NCBI RefSeq assembly: GCF_018812025.1 | Contig: NC_063053.1 | Coordinates: 10,619,623 to 10,683,622 of the forward strand | Source of the DNA: Megalobrama amblycephala | Taxonomy: Eukaryota; Chordata; Actinopteri; Cypriniformes; Xenocyprididae | Direction: 5' to 3' | Length of the DNA stretch: 64,000 nt | In this document: positions 35,387-46,552 of the stretch, one piece after another | How the letters are laid out: every line of letters starts with the position of its first letter | How positions within the stretch are numbered: position 1 is the stretch's first letter | Program-made: the position numbers and the translations under genes | The notes under the pieces: generated by a model | What the model was told of the DNA's origin: nothing | Database searches by the model: none | The model's input: the letters and a program-made list of their open reading frames with translations, nothing else

Positions 35387-35597
35387 TGAATATGAACCAT
35401 TTTTTGGTTCCCCATTGAATCTTTCATTGAACAGTTCTTAAAAGAATCATTTTTTTCTTACTGTGGAGAACTTTTTAATAAACTGAAGAACCTTTTTCCA
35501 CAATAAAGAACCTTCTGTGCAATTGGAAGGTTCTGTGGATGATTAACGTTCTTCATACAAGCAGATGCTAGTAAAGAACCTTTATTTTTAAGAGTGC
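35387..35597 (-). repeat. GGTTCTT-type repeat
   Basis: Contains GAACCATTTTTTGGTTCCCC, GAAGAACCTTTTTCCAC and ends ACCTTTATTTTTAAGAGTG. Characteristic of a common fish element with alternating GGTTCTT/AAGAACC motifs and CACTCTTAA ends, the same termini as the hairpin MITE 33109-35386. Confidence 0.7.
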
Positions 35598-36524
35598 ATG
35601 TCCATAACATAAACAGTATGTGATGGGCTGTTCACGTATGTAGGTGTGTGTTAAAATTGTAAGAGCAATGATAATATTGATACTTGTCTTAGTAAGCACC
35701 ACTAAATAATTTCCCTTTTTGTGTGATTGCTATTTAACACAACACAATGGAAATAATTAATAACAAGAAAAAATCACTTACCTAACCAATAATCATCTCT
35801 TTCCACTCATGCTCTAAGCAATCTCTCTTACATTATTGAGAGGTCGGGGGGCTAAAGTGCCATAACTCTGAGAGAGTTTACTTCTCAACCTCTTCACTGT
35901 GTTTATCAGACACCACCAATTAACAATATCTCAAACCCCAAACACACTTCTGAATGTAATGCAATAAATCAGTATGGCAGCACGTCGGCCATGAAAGCCA
36001 TTTTTCAGTGAGGGAGAGAGAGATGACAAACATTGGATTTGACATTATGAAATGGATTACATTTTAGACCAATTAAAATTAAATGGGCTGCAATGAGTGT
36101 TGACCCTGACCAAATTGGCCACTACTGATCTCATCAGCACTGTATCTCCTATCGGCCAGACGGGGAGTCTGACTCCAGCGGTCGTCATGGTGAGAAAACG
36201 AGAGGGAAAGAGAGGACTGATCAGCATGACGACGGGCCTCTGGATTAGTATATGTGCATCTGTGTCACTTTGTTCATATCACAAATAATGTAGTAGGATA
36301 CAGATTTAAATGGCTCATATTTTACATTGTGATGCATTTTTTTTTTTTTAATTGACTGACATTGTCAGTCAATGGTTGCATCAAAAAAGACATATACACT
36401 CTAAAAAAATAAATAAAATAAAAAAGTAGGGTGTACATTTAAATTATCTTCACTTAGAGATTGCTATTAAATTTCACAAATTATTACAAAGAAACAACTT
36501 CTTGAATTAAGCCTGGGACACCAA
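35598..36524. other. Unassigned stretch
   Basis: No gene recognised. At 36395-36440 ACACTCTAAAAAAATAAATA followed by GTAGGGTGTACA resembles a MITE end. The frame at 36097-36288 has no known domain. Confidence 0.5.
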
Positions 36525-36762
36525 GCCGACGATCAGCCTTTGGGCAACGTCGGACCGTTTTTAAGCGTTGGCAGAAAGTTTCCCGGTGTGTTTTGCACCT
36601 CTGGCTTTAGTCGGACGCCGCCGGGGTTTTTTCGGGCCAATTCAACATACAGAATCACCGTTGGGCCGTTGTGCAAGAGAGAAAAATCTGATTGGCTGTT
36701 CAGTTTAGTGAACAAGTCGAAGCGTGAAAATAATAGCAAAACAGTGAGCAAACAAGTCAAGG
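36525..36762 (+). repeat. GC-rich interspersed repeat (CAACGTCGGACCG)
   Basis: CpG-rich sequence with CAACGTCGGACCGTTTTTAA, AGTCGGACGCCGCCGGGG and AATCACCGTTGGGCCGTTG. I recognise this as a teleost interspersed element but cannot name the superfamily. Frames over it on both strands are not credible proteins. Confidence 0.5.
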
Positions 36763-36764
36763 CA

Positions 36765-36921
36765 GTGTTGTGCCGAATTCCTACCCTCCGCCAAATTATT
36801 ACCCCCTAGTATTGGTAGGTTTAGGATTAGGTGTGGGGGAGGGGTTAGGATTAGGCAATCAGATAGCGACTTCAGTGAGAGGGGTAATTATTTGGCAGGG
36901 AGTCGAAATTTGGCACAACAC
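36765..36921. mobile_element. 157-bp MITE with GTGTTGTGCC ends
   Basis: Left GTGTTGTGCCGAATTCCTAC, right AATTTGGCACAACAC. The inverted similarity runs inward through CCGCCAAATTATTACCCC against GGGGTAATTATTTGGCAGGG, about 45 bp per side. Centre contains GGTAGGTTTAGGATTAGG. No clear target duplication. Confidence 0.8.
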
Positions 36922-37632
36922 CGGTCTCCCTTTCTGAATTACAAATATATCCATGGGTTTCATGTGACGTCACTGTATTTTATCGCAGCCATATTTGTGT
37001 CCGGTCACAGCCGCGCGCAGATCGGCGGAATTATTGGCTTCATTCAAAAGGGACCACACCACTGGCAGCCAAACAGCAACGCACAACATTAATAACTGCT
37101 GGGACTGTAATTTACATAACTTTATAATTGTATACAATATTGTATTAAAATATTGTGAATTCTAGTTGCTGTGTTTCGGCGTGTTATTACAGGATGAACA
37201 AATTAACGACACGAGCTGACTACATTACTTAGTTCAAGTACATGCGTGCATGATTTTGTGCAAATATAAGTTGTAATTTTATGTCTATCTTGTATAAATA
37301 TATATGAATTACCCTATATAGGATGTGTTCCTTTGAGTTAATTAACCTTCTAGCAAAGAGCTTAATTTTACGGGTGTTCATTCAGGGCGTGCATCTCAAA
37401 TAATACTGTTATCAAAATGAGATGATTTGAGAAAAAAAATCTGTTATTGTTCGTGATCCTTATTAATCAAACCATGTGTTGCTGAATATAATACGAGAAC
37501 AATATAAGAGCTAGTTATTAAAAATAATGCATTCATTTAAAAAAAAAAAATGAAAGTTTTAATATTACTGTAAACATTTTAATGACTTAATCATTGATTA
37601 AGAATAAATAGTAAAATATAATAATATATGTT
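36922..37632. other. Unassigned stretch
   Basis: CpG-containing 36940-37090 (CAGCCGCGCGCAGATCGGCG) may be a worn repeat; the remainder is AT-rich with nothing assigned. Confidence 0.5.
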
Positions 37633-37710
37633 GTACTTCTAATGTGATGCAAAACATACTGTACATAAATATACAGTACATGTATGTTTTGCATCACATT
37701 ATAGAAGTAC
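37633..37710. repeat. 78-nt near-perfect hairpin
   Basis: GTACTTCTAATGTGATGCAA in the left arm pairs with TTGCATCACATTATAGAAGT in the right, with a 2-nt bulge; the arms are about 28 bp. The loop itself contains CTGTACATAAATATACAG, which can pair further. It could be a tiny MITE or a pre-miRNA-like hairpin; I see no matching known miRNA seed. Confidence 0.85.
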
Positions 37711-38995
37711 ATGTGACAAGGAAATTGTAGGGAGAAAAGGAAGGGATAGGACTGGGAAAGACCTGAGATGAATTAGATCCCAGGTCACCCTGCACATACT
37801 ATAAGTGCCACCGCACAACATGTCGGAACATGTGCACTACCTGGCAGGCCACATCTCTGAGCAACTTGCAATCCTTGACTTATTTTCAGTTAAAGTTTCA
37901 GGTCCCTCCAATTATATTTGTGTTTTCATCACATTTTTTTTTTTAGCATTATAGCAAATATTAGCACCACTAGTCATAACTGAATGACCCGTTTGTGCAG
38001 CTTACAGTAGTTTTAGATCAGTGTTTCTCAGCTATATAGGGTCACCAAAGCTCTTTTAAGGATCTGTGTATCATACACTGCTACTTTCTGTTGATTCAGC
38101 TTCTCATTAAAAGCACTTAATGTTTTAAAGACAGTTGAACTTTGAGATCCCTACATTCTGTTTTTAAAAGTCTGTTTTAAATGCAACTTGAAAATTTTGT
38201 CAATTTATTTTGGTTTTATATGTACAGTTTGCATTCTTTAAGTATTTTCAAGAGCATGTTTCAAATTTTTACTGTCTTTGTCTCTGAATGTGTGATGGAG
38301 TTTTTGATGGTGCATTTCCACACTCTGTCCATATTTGTCCCTCATTCTCTAAATTGTTTCCATCCTGAGAGGCACTTCAAAACCGCCTCGCTTACCCGCA
38401 ACAATTAAACATCGCAGCGTGGCAGACGATGTTTTGATTGCTCATTAAGATGGAGAGGCAGAAGCCATTGCTGCAGATGCTCTTGTTATCATGTAGGATA
38501 ATTAATGTGGAATGAACAGAGAGTAATGGAAAGAAAATCAAAGGTGGAGAAGACGGGAATGGTGATAACTGCACAGAGGCGAGCTGTCACCCCCCCTTCG
38601 TTAAAGAGAAGAGACTCTGTTTAATGTCTCCATCAAGGCAAGATGACCTTAGAGTCAGAAGTATCAAGGGAACTGCTGTAATTGACATGACAACCAATCA
38701 GAACAGAGCTTGTGAACTACCATGACGGCCCTCATTCTCCTATGATATATTAGAAGAGTTTTTTGCATAATCCTCTTTTTCCTTTTTATTCATGGAAAAA
38801 AAGAAAGAAAAGAAACTTAATCCAGAAGTTAAATTCATTGTGTTGTAAAGTCATTTTTAAGTAATGTTTGTAATGAAAGAAATAATATAATATAATAATA
38901 AAATATAATATCTATGAATATCATTTAGTTTAAGATACAATTAATTGTACAATCAACATTTTATATTAGTTTTATTTTTCTTCTTACATATAAAA
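37711..38995. other. Unassigned stretch, possible regulatory DNA
   Basis: No gene or transposon end. The segment 38360-38600 is unique-looking, with GCTCATTAAGATGG, GGATAATTAATGTGG and ACGATGTTTTGATTGC. Overlapping short frames at 38181-38574 have no recognisable domain. Confidence 0.45.
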
Positions 38996-38999
38996 TTAA

Positions 39000-39799
39000 A
39001 GGATTAGTCCACTTTTAAATACACTTTTCCTGATAAATTTACTCACCCCCATGTCATCCAAGATGTTCATGTCTTTCTTTCGTCAGTCGAAAAGAAATGA
39101 AGGTTTTTGAGGAAAACATTCCAGGATTATTCTCCTTACAGTGGATTTCAATGGCTACCAACAGGTTGAAGGTCAAAATTACAGTTTCAGTGCAGCTTCA
39201 AGGGCTTTAAACGATACCAGATGAGTAATAAGGGTCTTATCTAGCGAATCGATTGGTCATTTTCGAAAAAAAATACAACCGTTTATGCTTTATAAACAAA
39301 ATATCACATTGAACGTACTTTCCGCTTCCACATTCTTCATAACGCTTACGCTGAATGTCCTACGCCTTCCCTATTCAAGTTACGGAAAAAAACGAAACTG
39401 GTGCCGCGTTCGTTCCGTAAGTAGAATAGGGAAGGCGTAGAACATTCAGCATAAGCGTTATGAAGAATGTGGAAGCGGAAAGTACATTCAATGCGATATT
39501 TTGTTTATAAAGCATAAACGGTTGTATTTTTTTTTAAAATGACCGATCGATTCGCTAGATAAGACCCTTATTACTCATCTGGTATCGTTTAAAGCCCTTG
39601 AAGCTGCACTGAAACTGTAATTTTGACCTTCAACCTGTTGGTAGCCATTGAAATCCACTGTAAGGAGAAAAATCCTGGAATGTTTTCCTCAAAAACCTTA
39701 ATTTCTTTTCGACTGATGAAAGAAAGACATGAACATCTTGGATGACATAGGGGTGAGTAAATTTATCAGGAAAAGTGTATTTAAAAGTGGACTAATCCT
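39000..39799. mobile_element. 800-bp near-perfect fold-back TTAA element
   Basis: TTAA at 38996-38999 and 39800-39803. Ends AGGATTAGTCCACTTTTAAA and TTTAAAAGTGGACTAATCCT are perfect inverted repeats. The two arms, each about 385 bp, match almost without gaps (CATTCTTCATAACGCTTACG against CATAAGCGTTATGAAGAATG). The spacer 39387-39414 is only about 28 nt. No coding capacity. Confidence 0.95.
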
Positions 39800-39879
39800 T
39801 TAAGGCACAATGAATTCAACTTCTGATATACACCGTTAATGCTGGTTCTAATAGATGATAGAAGGTGCCAGAATACACA

Positions 39880-40142
39880 GTGCATAACAGTTTGTTGCGT
39901 AGGTCTTGCTGACCCCTGTCCACTGCTGAAAGTGCCAACAGTGGGCATGTGAGCATCAGAACTGGACCAAGGAGCAATAGAAGAAGGTGGCCTGGTCTGA
40001 TGAATCAGCAGGATCTGCTGCTAACATCTTGGTGCCAGATACCATAACACACCTTCAGGGGTCAGGCGGGTCAGGGTTGTTTTGGCATAAAAAGTTGGAC
40101 CAACACAATATTAGGAAGGTGGTCATAATGTTATGCCTGATC
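39880..40142 (+). pseudogene. Tc1/mariner-like transposase remnant, internally deleted
   Basis: The reading AGAAGGTGGCCTGGTCTGAT translates as KKVAWSD, the region around the first catalytic aspartate of fish Tc1-like transposases (usual wording AWSDES). Directly after, GATCTGCTGCTAACATCTTG in another frame gives DLLLTSW, which belongs to the C-terminal end of such proteins. The DDE core between them is gone. The 3-prime tail ATATTAGGAAGGTGGTCATA and ATGTTATGCCTGATCAGTG matches the family's non-coding end. Dead fossil, not a gene. The 133-codon frame at 39987-40388 only starts in it and is chimeric. Confidence 0.75.
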
Positions 40143-42524
40143 AGTGTTGGATGGCCAAGGAGACACTTTGGCATGTATCATCTGGAGACACTCCTGACAA
40201 TATATGAACTGCATCTCAACTGCATTAAATATGAATGGCTGCAGTCCAGAGTAGAAGCTTGTCTCGGAGACCTGTGTGTGTGTGTGTGTGTGTGTGAGAC
40301 CGAGAGAGAGAGGGTAAGTATTTGTTTGTGTGGGAGTGTGTCGGGCCTGGAGGCCAGTGTCTGCCCTTTAGAGGTGTTACTGTGCTAAACATGCACTGAA
40401 CTCTGTTTTTATCTCCAGTTTTTTGCGCTTCACTGAGTTCTGTCTTCTCCTTTCTCTCTTTTTCTTTGCCTTATGCTCACTGTGTGAGGTACCCAAGAGG
40501 TGCAGACAAATTAATGAAGCACTCATGCAGTTAATGTAACATAGATCTTAATCACTGCAGTCTAACTCGTTTTCATGCAGTACTCAGCTCTAAGGCATAG
40601 TTTCAGTTAAAGGTGCTATAAGCATTTATGTTTTGGAATACCGTGCATAAAATATTAATACCTGACAGAAATCATTGAAAAAAGTTTCCCTGATGATTGT
40701 TTGATGTAATGAAAATACGTCCACAAATTTCTACTGGACTAAACATCATGGATCTTTTTTTTATGTGTGTGTGTGCACGCACTGGAATTTTTTCTAGATG
40801 CTCTCATTGCTTCTGAATTGTGTCTGGTGGCATCTGATTTGTCTAAGGTCTGTGGCTGCAGATTTGGGCATGATCATCAGCTAAAATCTGGATTTTCATT
40901 CAGAGTTCATTTTTTCAGAGGAACGATTGAATAAGCCCCTGAAAATCAGGTTCTACTTGTCAAATCCCCTGCTGTGATGTTCTAGAAGAGCAGGTATTTC
41001 AATCAGAGACAAATTGTTCAGAAACTTTCATATATAAATCCATTTCTACCTGGGTCATCTTTGTATAACCTGAGAACACCTTTCTACACTAATCCCAATT
41101 ATTACACGGTTCTCTCAAAAACTTGATTCTGATTGGTCAATTGCTGAACCACTAAATTATATAACTGCTAGTTTTAAATTATACCTCTCGTATAACACTT
41201 TCTTCTCTCAAAAAGATATTTATAACAAAATTAACATCAAAAATTGAATCTTAAGGCTTAGACCTGACCTGTACAGTTTGTCAAGATTTATTACTTATGT
41301 ATTAAATTTAAAAGAAGTATGTTAGTAAGTTAGGGTTGTTTAGGTGATGGGTTGTTAGGTTGGTTGGCTAGTTAGATTGTTAGTTAGTTATTCTGATCAT
41401 ACATTGTTGCAAATTACACCACTTCAGACCTGCATCAGAGTCCTGAATGTCATGTAGGGTTTTTTTTTTTTACTATAATGACTGTCTGACTGTATATTAT
41501 CCTTTACATATCTTTCTGCAGCTGTTGTGGGTAGAATTCAGATTAATTCATATTTGTTAGTGTCTGTTTAAAAGACACTTTGCATGAGGACTTGCTGTAC
41601 TACTTGCTGTAATCACTGTTAATTCTAGTTTAGAAATTGATTTTTTTAATCATAATTAATGACACATAAAATGACAGTGTTAGGCTGAAGGTAACAAAAT
41701 ATGGTGGTTGTTTCTTAATGAAAGCTTTGGCTCATTTCCACACTGGCTGGAGATGTCCTCAATCCCTTTTAGCATTTTATTAAGGGCCAAGGTGCCCTCA
41801 TAAACTATTCTGATTGGACCATTTTAAATGGACATGCAGTTTAACCTTTTATCTTGAGGGAGGTGTCCGGAATGACCTCTTTAAGAAATTATACTGTAGA
41901 CCGACCAGCTCTATAACTCTATATGAATAGAAGCCAGACGCAATAGGATCGTGATCAACATGATCTTCTTCACATCATGTTATAATTATTTATGTTACTC
42001 ATTAATGAGGTTTGAGATTAGAATGTTAATGCACACATTTTTTTTTTTTTTTTTTTTTGTTATACTGGTCAAAACTCTCTTCTCATCCCGATAGCAATTA
42101 ATAACAGAAGTAGTCTAAATATTAAAATCTGTACATATATCTTCTGTGGAAAAAATGTTCATCCAATCATTGCATTCGGTACGAAAACAAACAGCAGCCA
42201 CTTTTTACAGTTCCTCTTGAACCAAAACAACAAGCTTATGCTAACGAGATGGCAACCCGTGACGTTCTGCCTGAAGTTGTTCACATCCTCAGACTCGGAT
42301 TTATGAATTTCTATGTTAACACTATCAACAGCTAAATGAATCTGCAGCAGTCATGTGGTACTAGTAAAAGGTTGTTTACCTTCATTATTATTGTAATGTT
42401 ATGTGCTCTGAGACATTGGAGGAGGTGTGGCTTTGGAGATGCTCTGAAGGGAGGGTGGGATCTAATGCTTTCAAAGCTAGCTTGCTATTGCTAACCTCTC
42501 CAATATTGCCTACCCTAGCTTTAA
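40143..42524. other. Long unassigned stretch
   Basis: No gene seen. Contains (TG)12 at 40273-40296, a T tract at 42040-42058, a GTTAG-rich part at 41325-41395 and a fragment at 41100-41155 (TTCTGATTGGTCAATTGCTG) typical of a teleost repeat. Otherwise unassigned. Confidence 0.5.
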
Positions 42525-42847
42525 AGGTGCAATGTGTAAATTTATGTTTCCAGTGGTGTATAAAGACCTTACACAATGGACCGTTATGTTTTTATTACCT
42601 TTAGAATGAGCCATTTCTATCTCATACACCGCAGGTCCCCTTACATGTTAAGTACCCATTTTGCGCCGGCATGTTTCTACAGTAGCCCTAAATGGACAAC
42701 TTGCTCTGCAGAGCGTGTTTGCTTGACTGGCTACTCTCTTCTGTCTCAGACCACGACATCTTTGTCCTGTGTTGGCCACCATAGCTTCACTATATTCCAA
42801 TTCGCAACCTCACCACTAGATGCCGCTAAAATTGACACACTGCACCT
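42525..42847 (-). mobile_element. TTAA-flanked MITE, second AGGTGCAGTGTGT copy
   Basis: 323 bp. TTAA at 42521-42524 and 42848-42851; ends AGGTGCAATGTGTAAATTT and GACACACTGCACCT. In reverse orientation it matches 7631-7993 along its length (CACCACTAGATGCCGC, GTGTATAAAGACCTTACA) but lacks about 40 bp next to the AGGTGCAATG end. The frames at 42401-42851 are not genes. Confidence 0.9.
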
Positions 42848-42851
42848 TTAA

Positions 42852-43000
42852 GGATGAACAAAAGTCTGGTTATTCCTGTCTCTTCTTTATTAAGAAGTCT
42901 CATCCCGCATATTGCAGTACATTTGAATTACAGAGAGAAAGGAGATTAAATGTTTTATGGGTTCCACACAATAAATGCTTTCAGAAATCATTCTAATGGC
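42852..43000. other. Unassigned spacer
   Basis: Unremarkable sequence between a MITE and the tandem duplication. Confidence 0.5.
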
Positions 43001-43785
43001 TATACTTACAAAACAGTGGTCAAAAAAACATGAAGTGAGGCACAATGGTGTGTCAGACATGACAACAGTTCCTGTGTTTACTTCTACATTTCCTGTGTTC
43101 ACGTGCTAATGTGGCACTTTATGCTGATGTCAGCATGTATTATGTCAGCTCAGCTTGTCTGGATGGCTTTTTTTCTTGAGCGTCTCTTCACAGTCTGACT
43201 GTGATTGCCTCTGAAGCAGCTCCTTGCCAGAGCATCAGCCAGGCTCTCTGAATAAGTCCTCTTAACCGTCATTCTGTCCAGATCTCACTGCAGTCTCCCA
43301 TGAAGGTGCTGGTAATTTAGAAAGACAATTTGTGCTGCAGTTGAAATAAGTGAGAACAGAAAGTGCACGCAAATAGCAGATGCAAATGCAAATAGCTTAT
43401 ATATACTTACAAAACAGTGGTCAAAAAAACATGAAGTGAGGCACAATGGTGTGTCAGACATGACAACAGTTCCTGTGTTTACTTCTACATTTCCTGTGTT
43501 CACGTGCTAATGTGGCACTTTATGCTGATGTCAGCATGTATTATGTCAGCTCAGCTTGTCTGGATGGCTTTTTTTCTTGAGCGTCTCTTCACAGTCTGAC
43601 TGTGATTGCCTCTGAAGCAGCTCCTTGCCAGAGCATCAGCCAGGCTCTCTGAATAAGTCCTCTTAACCGTCATTCTGTCCAGATCTCACTGCAGTCTCCC
43701 ATGAAGGTGCTGGTAATTTAGAAAGACAATTTGTGCTGCAGTTGAAATAAGTGAGAACAGAAAGTGCACGCAAATAGCAGATGCA
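43001..43785 (+). repeat. Tandem duplication, two 384-bp copies
   Basis: Copy 1 is 43001-43384 and copy 2 is 43402-43785, period 401 bp. Every block I compared is identical, for example ATGCTGATGTCAGCATGTAT and GCATCAGCCAGGCTCTCTGA. The 17-bp junction between copies contains AATGCAAATAGC, echoing the CAAATAGCAGATGCA at the copy end. The content itself is not a known repeat. Either a recent duplication or an assembly artefact. Confidence 0.93.
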
Positions 43786-43855
43786 GGAATGAATTTATAG
43801 CTGCAGGTTTTTGGTAATAAAGAGTTGAATGGAATGAAATCTGCTATGGTATATT

Positions 43856-43858
<3 letters not shown>

Positions 43859-43903
<45 letters not shown>
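43859..43903. repeat. (AT)22 microsatellite
   Basis: Uninterrupted AT dinucleotide, 45 bp, shortly after the tandem duplication. Frames with YIYI repeats here are artefacts. Confidence 0.96.
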
Positions 43904-43905
<2 letters not shown>

Positions 43906-44229
43906 CCAGTTACACTTCCAAGCTGCAAAAAGGACAAAAAGCACCATAAAAGTGTCAAAGAAATCCAGAGTTAGCATTAGTTCTGGCAGGTCACCTCAGT
44001 CAAGCTCGCATCAGCTGAGGTAACTCGCGTCAATAGGAATACAACGCCTATCACAGCATCCATATATAAGCTCCTCAGTATTATCAGTAGCTATCGCATT
44101 TCTCAGAAGCTAAATACCTTCCTCCATCCCCAGCTCCTCCTCCTCCTCCTCCTCAGGTATTGGCAATATGATTTCCCTGAATCAGACTAATTCTTGAAAT
44201 ATGTGTACATGTTAAATTATTCACATTAA
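43904..44229. other. Unassigned spacer with (CTC)7
   Basis: Contains a CTC trinucleotide run at 44134-44154. Nothing else assigned. Confidence 0.55.
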
Positions 44230-44600
44230 AGGGATAGTTCACCCAAAAATGAAAATCTGATGTTTATCTGCTTGCCCCCAGGGCATCCAAGATGTAGGTG
44301 ACTTTGTTTCTTCAGTAGAACACAAATGATGATTTTTAACTCCAACCGTTGCAGTCTGTCAGTCGTAATGCATGGCAATGGTAACAAAATCTATGAGAGT
44401 AAAAAAACATGCACAGACAAATCCAAATTAAACCCTGCGGCTCGTGACGACACATTGATGTCCTAAGACACGAAACGATCGGTTTGTCCGAGAAACCGAA
44501 CAGTATTTATATCATTTTTTACCTCTAATACACCACTACAGTATGTCCAACTGCCTTGAGCGCGCGCATGGCATCCGGTGCGTTTGGTCAACATCCATTT
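44230..44600 (-). mobile_element. GGGATAGTTCACCC-family element, one end
   Basis: TTAA at 44226-44229, then AGGGATAGTTCACCCAAAA. The body (CATCCAAGATGTAGGTGAC, CTAAGACACGAAACGATCGG, AACCGAACAGTATTTATATC) is the reverse complement of about 18910-19263. The far end is missing; homology fades near 44600. A worn right-end fragment of the same superfamily lies at 44680-44735. Confidence 0.8.
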
Positions 44601-45719
44601 TCCTTGTATGGAAGAAAGAAGTTACAGTATATTCTGCTTAACATCTCATTTCACAGAAAAGAAGTGTAATATAGATTCAGAATGCGAGTAAATGGTGACA
44701 AAATGTTCATTTTTGTGTGAACTATTCCTACAATAGACTTAAATTATCTTTGAACACCGGTCTGCTAGTTTGACCATGTCCACTTGGAAAGAAATGTATC
44801 GTGTAAAAGAAGAGAGGATAAGAATTTAAAAAAAGAAAGTCAACAAATCCTTGAGCTATTTGACCGCTCTCCACAGAAGTTCACGTCCTGCTGGTCGTTC
44901 TCTATAGCTCTCCAGGTGAGTGGAATCAAACAGATGGAAGTGGAAGCAGAATTGTGTGACAGCTGTGCTGTGGCGGTCTGGTATGACTGGTGGGCTGAAG
45001 GCTCCATATTTAGGTGCTAAAGGTGAGCGAGTCGCAGACCCGCTGCTAAAACCCTTTCACCGCATTCACATCTTCCAACTCCTAATTTATATTTTCCTAT
45101 TCACACACGCTTCGGCACTCAAAACTGACCTTTAGCCAATCAGGAAGCCCCAGGCAGCCTGGCTTTCAACACTTGTTTGTATGTGAGAGAGGAAACGTCA
45201 GATAGACAGTATCTGCTTGTGTGTGTGCTTAATGTCTGCTGCATATGCTTTGAACTTAAACATGCTGGTTGGCTGCAGGGTTTAGACAGATTTGAAGGTC
45301 CAGAAAGGTCCAGAGATGTCTTCAGGAACTGTGAATATACTACTGAGTTTTAAAAGGGTTAGATCATTCATTTATTTATTAGTAAAATGATCTCTAAGCT
45401 TCCCTTTAATGCTAGTAAATATGTTTTCACAAAACAGTAACACATTAGCTTTAACAGGCATTTTTCACTCTTTTTTTTTTAACTCAATAAATCTTAAATG
45501 ACACCCTTTTTTGCTGCTGTGCATTTGCAAATTTTGCTCATGCTACTACTGCTAATAATATCAGTTTTTGAGTGTTGATTAATATATCTAAAAACAAATA
45601 TGAATTGAATCATTTGGTCTCTGTTGTTAATTTTAAGCTTTAATATTATAGTGTAGTGTATAATGTTATAATGTAAAGTTCCCTGTAGAGTTTACAGCAT
45701 TAAGGTGCAGTTGTATTAG
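44601..45719. other. Unassigned stretch
   Basis: No gene recognised. A 39-nt open segment at 44877-44915 is bounded by CTCTCCACAG and GGTGAGTGG, resembling splice sites; on its own this is weak. Frames at 44784-45135 have no known domain. Confidence 0.45.
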
Positions 45720-46460
45720 TGAAATTTTGTTGGCAACCTTTCAAAAACTTAACAATAGAATCTACAGATGTTCTGAGATGAGAAGAGGAAGGAGGTGTTT
45801 TTCAGAGATCAAGCCGAAAGATCCACAGCTGTACAATTCACTAACAGCCAATAAGCATGACAGCACCACTGGGCATGAATCTCATGAATCGAGTATTGCC
45901 AATCAGGTCAGAAACCATTTCCCATTACAAATGCCCTATTAATATTCACCAGGTCATCTATGAATTAGCTGGTGAATATTAATGCTCTGTAAAGGATCAA
46001 TTAGCATACTGTATCACATCATCTGCTATGAGATTTTCAGCCTGTTTGCATCTCATTTCATAAATTTCTCACACTGTTTCTTTGCCTCTGTGCAAAAATC
46101 TCACTCTCCTGATCCCATGCTAATGTCTTTAACTGTCCCAATCCAATCTGATGAATTATTAATGTCATCACTCATTAATTAATGGCCCTTTACTCTGGAC
46201 TAAGCGAGAGTCGCCTCACAAATTGTGCAATGGAGACTGTCATAAAAGCCCTCCTATATATCCGAGATGATTGACAGGTGGCTTATGCAATCGCATGCAT
46301 CCATCAGGGAGCTAGATGTTCCCATGAGGTTTGCTTGACTTGGTGGAAAGTGAGGAAAGTGTGAGACTTCAGACTTCACTAAATGCCCCTGTCAACCATT
46401 CTGTCTTTATGACACATTGTGTCAAATCAAGGCCCTGTGAGAGGTCAATTTATTAAATAT
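45720..46460. promoter_or_regulatory. Candidate conserved non-coding enhancer (unproven)
   Basis: A repeat-free stretch with many homeodomain-type words: CTCATTAATTAATGG (about 46170), GGATCAATTAGCATAC (about 45995), and TGATTGACAG at 46268-46277, the known composite binding sequence of PBX-MEIS/TGIF-type TALE factors. It also contains the 15-bp hairpin at 45938-45983. Such density is typical of vertebrate developmental enhancers, but I cannot test conservation here. The target gene is unknown. Confidence 0.3.
45938..45983. repeat. Perfect 15-bp inverted repeat, 16-nt loop
   Basis: ATTAATATTCACCAG (45938-45952) and CTGGTGAATATTAAT (45969-45983). It is not accompanied by other transposon features. 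Confidence 0.9.
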
Positions 46461-46552
46461 GTGCCACAGCAATGTATGTGGCAATTTTCAGAGAGTCGGT
46501 TTGACAGCCAGTTGTCAGGCTATATATAAAACACATCTTCATGTAAACCTTT

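Noticed and set aside
39987..40388. A 133-codon frame starting MAWSDES
   Set aside because: Only the first residues come from the transposase; the frame then shifts at a deletion and runs into unrelated sequence and a TG repeat.
43090..43503. Two short minus-strand frames with the same N-terminus
   Set aside because: Their identity is explained by the tandem DNA duplication; there is no evidence of coding.
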